The translations under genes and the position numbers were made by a program. A stretch of 64,000 nt of DNA from Flavobacteriaceae bacterium PS02336 (GTDB lineage Bacteria; Bacteroidota; Bacteroidia; Flavobacteriales; Flavobacteriaceae): the NCBI GenBank assembly GCA_029960065.1, contig JASCOF010000001.1:1364001-1428000 (forward strand). Reading direction: 5' to 3'. The notes under the pieces are model-generated. The model was not told where the DNA came from. It did no database searches and saw nothing but the letters and a program-made list of their open reading frames with translations. Below, one piece after another: positions 17,660-25,500 of this stretch (position 1 is its first letter; each line of letters opens with the position of its first letter).

Positions 17660-18310
17660 TCAGCGCTGCACCATGCTGGAAATAATATTGATGCTCAATG
17701 CCAGTATGGTGGTGTTGAACATAAAGGAAAGCACCCCGTGCACCAGCGCGGTCCTCCTTATCTTCCTGTCCAGTATGGCGACATCGGACACCTGAAAGGT
17801 TGTGCCGATCACAAATGAGAAATAGACAAAGTCGAGATAGTCAGGTTCGCCTTTTCCGGGAAAATCAAGGCCGTTGAGCGAATAATGGAGATTGGCGTAT
17901 TTGAAGGCGAACGTGGTATGGACCACCGCCCAGGCCGTTCCCACCGATGAGAGGGTCATCACCACATGCAGCGCCAGCTCGGAACCGGTCTTCTGATCGG
18001 CTGAAACATACAGCAGCAAGATGCCCAGAAGGCTTACGGCCGTTGTAAGGAGCATGAACAGGGACAGCACAGCGCGTCCCGAGTCCTGGTCTTTGGCACT
18101 TTTCTTGAGCTCATCCACGCGGCAGGTCAGGATGGTGAACCAGGAGAAGAACAGCTGGGTTAGGGAAAAAGCCAGCCATACCGCCATGATGTGCACCGAG
18201 GGCCTGCTGGTTCCGATCTCAAGGACAACGGCGGTGAGCAGTCCCGCCGAAGCGGAAATTGCCAGCCTTGACCTGTTGCTGAGCCGGTTTATAAATACTG
18301 TTCCATTCAT
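17660..18310 (-). CDS. DUF1345 family inner-membrane protein
   Basis: A 216-residue integral membrane protein with five to six hydrophobic helices and the DUF1345 hallmark segment SLNGLDFPGKGEPDYLDF (about 143-160) followed by VYFSFVIGTTFQVSDV. The function of the family is unknown. It lies 39 bases after the EptA-like gene on the same strand and probably belongs to the PAP2-EptA-DUF1345 transcript, which hints at an envelope role under the same two-component control. Confidence 0.85.
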   Translation of the reverse strand: MNGTVFINRLSNRSRLAISASAGLLTAVVLEIGTSRPSVHIMAVWLAFSLTQLFFSWFTILTCRVDELKKSAKDQDSGRAVLSLFMLLTTAVSLLGILLLYVSADQKTGSELALHVVMTLSSVGTAWAVVHTTFAFKYANLHYSLNGLDFPGKGEPDYLDFVYFSFVIGTTFQVSDVAILDRKIRRTALVHGVLSFMFNTTILALSINIISSMVQR

Positions 18311-18349
18311 AAGAAATTATTTTTATGGCTTGTGCCGGTTGTTTGAATG

Positions 18350-19870
18350 CTATTGGTAAATGTTCATATTTTCATCATAGATGGGACTTTCTATATTCAG
18401 AAAGTTCAGCACACTGTGGAAGACATGGTACTGGGATGCGGTTTTATCGGCTTTCAGTTTTTTTGAGCCGGGCGAAACCCAGACAATAAAAGGAATCTCA
18501 AACTGCTCCCTTGAAGCAATGCTCATCGGCAGGCCGTGCATGTAGAGATTTTTTTCGCCGAGCGACTCTCCGTGGTCCGAAACAAAAATCATAGTGCTGT
18601 CAAATTCCTTGAGCTCTTTCAGGTTCTGGATCACGCGGCTGAGCAGGTAATCGGTATAAACTATCGTATTGTCGTAGGCGTTCATCAGTTCCTGCTTTGA
18701 GCAGTCAGCAAGCTCGACGCTGGTGCAGACCGGATTGAAATACTGGAACGCCGGAGGGTACTTTTTGCTGTAGCTGGGGCCGTGGCTGGTGCTGGTATGC
18801 AGCACCAGAAATATCTTGTCCCTGCTGCTGGCCAGGATCTGCTCCCGGAAAAGGTTAAGCAGGACCTCGTCGTATGCGCATTCCCTGCCCGGACATGCAG
18901 CGCCTAGGTATTTCCGGTCCTGGTAATTTTTGATATGAAGCGGCGGCTCTCCCCAGTTGGCGGTCCTCCAGATGACCTCGACATCGTTACGGTACAGGTA
19001 GTTGGGCAGAATCTCATAAAGCTCATCGGTCTTTTTATGGTCCAGTATCGCCTTCACGCCGCCGGTGGTATAGGTTGCCGAGGAGACAGCATTGAAGATA
19101 TGCAGGTTTTCAGTTTTGGAAAGCAGCGGATTGGTGTTCTTCGGATAGCCGTACAGCGAGAAATTGGCCCTTCTTGCGGATTCCCCGATGACCAGCACCA
19201 CAATGGATTTCTTCCTGTCCCTGATGCGGGCATCGGGAAGCAGGATTTCCTTCTGGTTTTTATTGTACTGGTGCACGTAAAACAGGGAGGTGTTGACCGC
19301 ATAAGACCATGGCATTGCAAGCCCTCCCAGCTTTTTGGAATTCTTGTCGATCCAAAGCCAGCCGGCTGAATTGATAAATACCAGCGCCAGCGCAATGAGC
19401 AGGCTGCCTGAGCAGAGCGCCGCAAACCTTTTAAGAGGCTCCTTTATGATCTTTATCCTCAAGAGCGCGGCCGAGGGAACTATCCCGAGCACGAGCACAT
19501 AAAGCGCCAGCCTGATCGAAAAATAGGCGCTTGATTCAGCATAATTGGTGTTGAGGATATTCCCCACCATGCTTTCGTCTATGATCACGCTGTAGGAATT
19601 GATGAAATACAGGGCTGCCGCGCTGAGGGCAAAAAAGAGCGAAATGAGAATTCTGCCGAAAATTCCGGTAAGGTAAAGCAGCAGGTAAAAGACCAGGAAA
19701 TCCAGCACCAGCATCAGCGCGATGAGGCTGGCGATGGTCATAATGCCGCTGAAACCCGCGTAATTCAGGTTCCCGACCACAAAAGAGAAGAAGGGGATAT
19801 GGAAGAACAGGCAGTTGGCCAGGCTGATTAAGGCTGCCATGCGGGCTGCCGGTAGTTTACCTTTTAACAT
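18350..19870 (-). CDS. EptA-like phosphoethanolamine transferase
   Basis: A 506-residue enzyme: five membrane helices (about 12-34, 44-68, 72-92, 119-138, 150-168) and a periplasmic sulfatase-fold domain. Visible features are IVVLVIGESARR with metal ligand Glu230, the NTNPLL segment, the nucleophile Thr in ATYTTGG (268/269), and SDHGESLGE for the second metal site. Multiple cysteines (for example GAACPGRECAYDE) match the disulfides of EptA. It transfers phosphoethanolamine from phosphatidylethanolamine, typically to lipid A, which lowers negative surface charge and polymyxin binding; the acceptor here is not known. The start overlaps the PAP2 gene by 14 bases. Confidence 0.88.
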   Translation of the reverse strand: MLKGKLPAARMAALISLANCLFFHIPFFSFVVGNLNYAGFSGIMTIASLIALMLVLDFLVFYLLLYLTGIFGRILISLFFALSAAALYFINSYSVIIDESMVGNILNTNYAESSAYFSIRLALYVLVLGIVPSAALLRIKIIKEPLKRFAALCSGSLLIALALVFINSAGWLWIDKNSKKLGGLAMPWSYAVNTSLFYVHQYNKNQKEILLPDARIRDRKKSIVVLVIGESARRANFSLYGYPKNTNPLLSKTENLHIFNAVSSATYTTGGVKAILDHKKTDELYEILPNYLYRNDVEVIWRTANWGEPPLHIKNYQDRKYLGAACPGRECAYDEVLLNLFREQILASSRDKIFLVLHTSTSHGPSYSKKYPPAFQYFNPVCTSVELADCSKQELMNAYDNTIVYTDYLLSRVIQNLKELKEFDSTMIFVSDHGESLGEKNLYMHGLPMSIASREQFEIPFIVWVSPGSKKLKADKTASQYHVFHSVLNFLNIESPIYDENMNIYQ

Positions 19871-20756
19871 ATGCGGCGGTAATTTTATATAGTGATATGG
19901 TCAAAACGAATAAAGACAGGCAGAATATGAAAAGGTGCTCCTGCATGATCCTGAAGGCCAGCGCAAGCCAGCATCCCGTGAAGGCAATGATGAAAAAGGG
20001 GTGGTATTTCCTGTTTCCGATCCATTTCCAGATGCGGTACCTTGTTGAGATAAATATGCCGGCAAGGGCGCAGAAGTAGCCTATGATGCCCCCGACAAGA
20101 ACATCAATGGGGTAATGCGCTCCTAGGGCAACCCTTGTGAGGACAAGCGCGAGACCTGCTGACACAAAAAGTGTGCACCAAAAGATCCTGTTTATCAGCC
20201 TGGCAGGCATAAAGGCAAACATAAGGATGGAAAGCGCCGTAAAAATGGTGATGGAATGCCCTGAGGGCAGGCTGTTGTGCCCTGAGAGGGTTCTTCCGAT
20301 TATGATAAAGCTGCCGTTGTCAAAAAAAGCTGCCGGCCTTGGGACATGAAAGAGCTTTTTCAGCACGCTGGAAAACAGGCAGGAAACCAGAAGGGCAGAG
20401 GCAAGAGACTCCCATATCTTAGGCGCGTGCAGCACAAAAATGCTCAGCAGCGACGCCACCACCAGCGTATTTCCGGTTTCGGTGAGATTGTACTGCATTT
20501 CAGGATATTGGGACAGGGTGGCATTCAGCATAAAGAAATATTCCCTCTGGATCAGGATATACGATTCGGCGCGCAGCGCATCGAGCATGAAAAGGAACGC
20601 GGCGATTAGCAGCAGCAGCACCGCAGGCAGGAAAAAAAGGGTAGGCCGCAGCCTTGAGAAGTTGAATGAAACATAAAGATCCAAAAGGGGATTGGCCTTT
20701 TCGGACGTGATTTTTTCGATGCCCCCATCGGCATTTTCGAGGAATAATTGGCGCAT
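19857..20756 (-). CDS. PAP2-superfamily membrane phosphatase
   Basis: A 299-residue membrane protein with all three PAP2 motifs: KKLFHVPRP (about 128-136), LPSGHS (about 159-164) and RVALGAHYPIDV (about 201-212). The C-terminal part has three further helices. The family dephosphorylates undecaprenyl pyrophosphate, phosphatidate or lipid A; beside an EptA-like enzyme, a lipid-A 1- or 4'-phosphatase (LpxE/LpxF-like) role or carrier-lipid recycling is plausible. It is the first gene of the - strand operon and has regulatory element B 71 bases upstream of its start. Confidence 0.88.
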   Translation of the reverse strand: MRQLFLENADGGIEKITSEKANPLLDLYVSFNFSRLRPTLFFLPAVLLLLIAAFLFMLDALRAESYILIQREYFFMLNATLSQYPEMQYNLTETGNTLVVASLLSIFVLHAPKIWESLASALLVSCLFSSVLKKLFHVPRPAAFFDNGSFIIIGRTLSGHNSLPSGHSITIFTALSILMFAFMPARLINRIFWCTLFVSAGLALVLTRVALGAHYPIDVLVGGIIGYFCALAGIFISTRYRIWKWIGNRKYHPFFIIAFTGCWLALAFRIMQEHLFIFCLSLFVLTISLYKITAAYVKR

Positions 20757-20827
20757 TTTCTAGGACTTTGTTAATCATTGTTTTACACTGGCTTAACCAG
20801 GGCAAAACATATCGATTCTTTTTTCCC

Positions 20828-20866
20828 GAAAGTTTACAATCCAATTTTGTAATCATCCTGAATTTT
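20828..20866 (-). promoter_or_regulatory. Regulatory/promoter element, copy B (39-base shared motif)
   Basis: On the - strand it begins AAAATTCAGGATGATTACAA and ends AACTTTC, with the palindromic arms TTACAA/TTGTAA visible in its centre. It differs from copy A at about ten of 39 positions. It is placed to drive the PAP2-EptA-DUF1345 unit. Confidence 0.6.
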
Positions 20867-21007
20867 CATTTCACAGACTTTTATTTTGGATAATTTTAGT
20901 GTTTATTTGTTTGTATATCAGATTATTAAAAATATTTTAAAATTTTCAGAAGAGCAGCAAGTCTCTCAATGCGAGCAGTTTTTTTTCTGCCGATCCAATG
21001 CGTTTTA

Positions 21008-21073
21008 ACATTCGCCGGCGCATTATTTTAACACTGAAATTTTGCATGCGCCGAATGTAAATAGGTATATTTG
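21008..21073 (+). promoter_or_regulatory. Promoter with overlapping inverted-repeat operator for the defence operon
   Basis: TTG at 21042-21044 and TATATTTG at 21066-21073 are 21 bases apart and match the Bacteroidota TTG / TAnnTTTG core. ACATTCGCCGGCGCAT (21008-21023) and ATGCGCCGAATGT (21046-21058) form an inverted repeat whose right arm lies inside the promoter spacer, an arrangement expected of repression. The first start codon is 42 bases after the -7 element. Confidence 0.5.
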
Positions 21074-21114
21074 GATTTAGAATCCACCCAAGACCAACGG
21101 TCAGATCTTTCAAA

Positions 21115-21360
21115 ATGGAAAAAGCGATACGACTAAAAGTGAGAAAAGATTTGGATGCCCGCCAGCAGCATACCATCCTTAGGCTCAAGGGCAGCCTGAT
21201 TTCCAAAGGCTATACCGAGATTATCCACATCCTGGACAAGGATGAGGAGTTTCATATCAATACCTTTGAAACGCCATCTGAAAAGCAAGTCGAAGTTAAG
21301 CAGTATATCGCTGCATTTATAAATCAGGAAAACATCCTGGATACTGTAACGATCGAATAG
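21115..21360 (+). CDS. Small protein leading the Avs1-like defence operon, hypothetical
   Basis: An 81-residue basic-then-acidic soluble protein beginning MEKAIRLKVRKDLDARQQHT, with the pattern helix-strand-strand (IIHILDKDEEFHINTFETP) and a final helix. No family recognised. It is on the same strand as the MBL and protease-NTPase genes, 122 bases upstream of the MBL gene, and directly follows the predicted promoter. It could be a third component of the defence system, an autoregulator acting on the inverted repeat, or unrelated. A hairpin with a short T-run follows it. Confidence 0.6.
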   Translation: MEKAIRLKVRKDLDARQQHTILRLKGSLISKGYTEIIHILDKDEEFHINTFETPSEKQVEVKQYIAAFINQENILDTVTIE

Positions 21361-21381
21361 GTTCAATTTTCAAATAAAAGC

Positions 21382-21413
21382 TGCTTCGGTTGTGAAGGCA
21401 GAAGCACTTTTTG
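21382..21413 (+). terminator. Hairpin with T-run inside the defence operon (possible attenuator)
   Basis: TGCTTC (21382-21387) pairs with GAAGCA (21401-21406), followed by CTTTTTGG. The stem is short. It may partially stop transcripts from the small gene before the MBL and NTPase genes, keeping their level low. Confidence 0.4.
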
Positions 21414-21482
21414 GTTTTAAGGTTGCACATGCTGCAAATAATTGTAATTTTATAAAAAATCTTACTAAAAACTTTTGGCGCA

Positions 21483-22532
21483 TTGATGAACATTGATTTT
21501 CTGGATGCAGGCTGTGCGGATGCCATCCATATTAATTTTAAAGGCACTGATGATAAAACGCACAACATCATAATTGACGGCGGCAGCGAGAAGAGCCGCC
21601 TTTATGAGTCAGGGCTCAGAAAGAGATTGCATGAAATAGCCAACGTCAGAAAAGAAATAATTGATATATGGATCATCACCCACATTGATGATGATCATAT
21701 AGGCGGAATTCTCCGTCTTCTTAAAGATGCTGACCTTCTGAAAGCCGTGGATCTCTCCAGAACCACTTTCTGGTTCAATTATTCCAACTGGGACTATGAC
21801 ACCGGCATCCGGAGCAATAACTTAAAAAATGTCAAGCAGGGCATTACCCTTAGGGAGTACCTTGCAGCCCATTCACATGTAAAACAGGACATAACCGACA
21901 GCCACCCCCTGATTGATTTATGGGGAGCCAAATTGATTATCCTGTCTCCCGACAATGCAAAATACAATTCGCTTCTCAAGCTGTGGAAAAATGAGGAAGT
22001 GAAAATGAGGGATAAGGAGCCTTCATCTTTAAAAAGCATTAGAAATAATGACTACGGCAGGAGGATTGAAGATTTCGACACTTCCAGGGAAGTGAAGGAT
22101 GTTTCGGTGGAAAACGGATCAAGCATAAGTTTTATGCTGCAGTTCAACGGCGAATCATTTCTGTTTACTGCCGACAGCCATCCTGATGTACTTGTCTCGG
22201 CTATCAGGAGAAAATTCGGAGGGCAGAAGATCAAGCTAAAGCATATGCAGATTCCCCATCACGGAAGCAGGTATAATACAAGCAATGCTCTACTGGAGCT
22301 GGTTGACTGCGAAAATTACATTATTTCAGCAGATGGATATAACCGTTCAAATCTGCCCAACAAGGAAACTTTAGTGAAAGTGCTTCGCGCCAATCCCGAT
22401 AAAAACATCAATTTTTTTATCACGCAGGAAAATGAACTTACAAGGAACATTTTTAAAGCAGATCCAGAATTTAATACTAATCTAATATTTCCCCAGCCGG
22501 GAAACAGCCACCTTCACTTTGAAATAGGATGA
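21483..22532 (+). CDS. MBL-fold metallohydrolase of an Avs1-like defence operon
   Basis: A 349-residue metallo-beta-lactamase-fold protein. It begins NIDFLDAGCADAIHI, as ComEC-type MBL domains do, then has the metal motif H66-x-D68-D69-D70-H71 (THIDDDHIGG; the usual HxHxDH with the second His replaced by Asp), a downstream Asp in FTADSHPD and the final IPHHGSRYN His pair. Such domains cleave phosphodiesters. Its stop overlaps the start of the 1706-residue protease-NTPase gene by 4 bases, so the two proteins are translationally coupled. The pairing of an MBL enzyme with a protease-STAND protein is the layout of AVAST type 1. Confidence 0.85.
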   Translation: MMNIDFLDAGCADAIHINFKGTDDKTHNIIIDGGSEKSRLYESGLRKRLHEIANVRKEIIDIWIITHIDDDHIGGILRLLKDADLLKAVDLSRTTFWFNYSNWDYDTGIRSNNLKNVKQGITLREYLAAHSHVKQDITDSHPLIDLWGAKLIILSPDNAKYNSLLKLWKNEEVKMRDKEPSSLKSIRNNDYGRRIEDFDTSREVKDVSVENGSSISFMLQFNGESFLFTADSHPDVLVSAIRRKFGGQKIKLKHMQIPHHGSRYNTSNALLELVDCENYIISADGYNRSNLPNKETLVKVLRANPDKNINFFITQENELTRNIFKADPEFNTNLIFPQPGNSHLHFEIG

Positions 22533-25500
22533 CAGCAGAGAAAGATTTTATAGTAAGAATTGAAAATCCCCAGGGATTCAGCAGCGGACTTATATATTCG
22601 CCGGCCGGCCAATCAGAAGAGGCCTATGTTTTTACGGCAAGACATGCTCTGGTTGGGGATAATGGGATTGCATGGGATTGCAATGAGCTGTCAGTCGGAT
22701 TTCTTACTGATAATGGATGGTCTGAGTATAAGCTGCATGATGGGGATGTAATATTATTTGGCGAAAACAATGCAAGTGAAGATATAGGAGTACTGATAGT
22801 CAAAAAGCAATTCCTTCCCGTATCGCTTAACTATGATAAATGCCCTGAAATCTGCCTGGTGCCGGCTAAAGTCCATGAGCTTGAGATAACAGGTTTTCCT
22901 AAAGTGGTTCTTAATCAATTAAAAAGAACGCTGCACCATTTGATGCCCCTTAAGGATAGAGATTACGAAAGGCAGATACAGATTGAAGTATCAGATCCCC
23001 TGACCGGGGAGTACAATGACGACAACCTTGTGGAAGGCTATTCGGGAAGTCCGGTATTTGTTAAAGTGAATGACAGATATTTCTGCTGCGGCCTATTTCT
23101 TGCCTATGAGACAAAAAATAAAAGAATATTGGGGATCGATCTTTCTCTGGTAAATGATCTTCTGGCGTCAAGATCGCTGCCCCTTTTATCATTGCTGCAG
23201 ATAGAGACAGACCCTACTGTGCTTGAAGCAGCTGAAAAGCTTAATGAAAATTCTTTCAGGGTGCTTTCAAGAATACGAGACAGCGTTGGAAAAGTCAACC
23301 TGCCGAGGACCGAAATTTCAGCCGCTGCTTTGGAAGTTATAAAAAACGGCAAGCTGGCAATATTTACAGGAAAGCCGGGAAGCGGAAAATCGGCGATGGT
23401 TAAGAAGATTTTGGATGGACTAAAAAGCGATTTTGAAATATTTGCTTTTCAGGGCGAGCAGCTGGACAAAAAAAGCATCGAGGAGATATTTGCAGATAAG
23501 CCCTTCTGCTTTGGCATATCCCTTTCAGAGGTTCTTGATTCCCCGCAATTCGGTAAAAAGAAAATTTTCCTTATAGATAGCATCGAAAAAATACTTGAAA
23601 CGGATAATGCTGAGACAATATTGGATTTTTTTGAACTGCTTTTTAAAAGAGAGAATATTACATTAGTGTTTACCTGCAGGAGCTATGCGGCCGAGCATTT
23701 AAAAATCCGTTTTTTAAGGCAGTTTCCCGCTTTTCCCGATTTTGATGTGCCTGCGCTTGATGCAGCGGAGCTGGAATGCATCGCTGAGAGCTATCCGATG
23801 CTGAGAACGTTAGCAAAAAATAAATCCCTTTTGAAAGTTCTCCAGATTCCCTTTAATCTGGATAAGGCAGTGTCTTTACCTCAGAATTCGGTAAAAGATG
23901 ATATTGATACTGAAGCAAGGTTCAAACAGATCATGTGGGAATATGTGATTGAAGGGCGCGAAAAGGAATCAGATCCCCGAAAAAGACAGCTGCGCGGTGA
24001 GACATTTATGGAAATTGCCCTGAAGAGGGCATCGGCAATGAGCGCATATGCAACTGTTGAGCACGCACGTGCTGACATACTTCACGAGCTGACCGCTGAC
24101 CATATTATTGATCCCGAACCGGTATACAGAAGAAGCTTTGCGGCAGCTCATGACATCTATGAGGACTGGGCATTGACAAGGCATATTGACAGCAATTATC
24201 TGCAGTACATTGCTGAAGAGGACAATTACGGCGCTTTTTATGATGCAATAGGAACCGCTCCGGCAGTCCGGCGAGCCTTCAGAATCTGGATATCAGAAAA
24301 AATACAGGCAATGGACGGATCTGCAGGCCAGCTCGTAAAATCAACCCTCAACGATTCGGCAATCCAAAACTACTGGAAGGATGAAATATTAGTTGCTGTC
24401 ATGCAGTCGCATTACAGCAGTGATTTTCTGCGGGAAAACAAGGATTTTCTATTTTTAGATCAGTTTAAATATTTCATAAGGATAATTTTTTTAGTTCGGG
24501 TTTCTTGCCAGAAGCCGGATTTTTCCCTCCTGAACGCATTGGATGTGGACAAAAGGACTCAGGTATATCACAATATCAATCTGGTTCCCTACGGTGAAGT
24601 ATGGGCCAATCTCATTGAATTTATTTTCTTAAACCTGAATCTGCTGCAGCCACAGATGAGATTGATACTATCAATGCTGCTGCAGTGGGAGAAAGGCCTG
24701 AAAAAAAACGGACCGTTTCCTGCCGAGGCCGAGCATGCGGCTAAAATTTTAATATGGTTTTACAGTAATTTTACATCAGGTGTCCCATCTGGCCAGGGAA
24801 GGGCTAAAACTGAGAATCTTGAAAATGGAATATTAATGCTTTTCCGTCTGTCTGACTTTGTCAAAGATGAATTGAAATCATTAATAGAGGATGCGTTTAG
24901 AAATAAAAACAGGGATGCTGATTTTGAAATCGGCAATCTGTATGACAAGATTTTAGAGTATGCCCTTGACGGGTACGAAGGGCAGAAAATATGCAAAAAT
25001 TATCCTGAACTTGTCCTTGAAATTGCAGAAAGCAAATGGTTTTATTATCCGCCGACTCCTGAGCAGATTGCAGAAATGAAGAGGCAGTCCATCCTGGGGC
25101 CGTACCACCGGTCGATGATGCACACTGAACAGGATTTCGGCTTCAGAAGGAGCACAGAAAGGCATTATTCACCTGGAAGCCCTTATGAAACGCCTATATT
25201 GAACCTTCTGCTGTATTCTCCCTTTGCAACTGTAGATTTTTTAGTGAAGCTATTTAATCACGCTGCCGATTCCTATATCAAGTCCGATTTCGGCCGGGAC
25301 AATGAATTTCTGCATCCTGCCGACCACCGTTCGCAGATAACTGTTATAATGGACGACGGAAGAGAGATTAAACAGCATGCCAGCCCTTCATTATGGATGA
25401 TGTTCAGAGGAACCTATTTTAATTCGCCCGATGTTCTGAAATCCTGCCTAATGGCAGCCGAGTGCTATCTGCTGCAGATCGGCCGAGATATAAAAGAGAA

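Larger units (their letters stand above)
20757..21114. promoter_or_regulatory. 358-base divergent intergenic region
   Basis: Separates the PAP2 operon (- strand) from the defence operon (+ strand). It contains element B near its left end and, at its right end, an inverted repeat with an overlapping promoter for the + strand operon. The middle (about 20,880-20,990) is very AT-rich; I see no gene in it. Confidence 0.5.
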
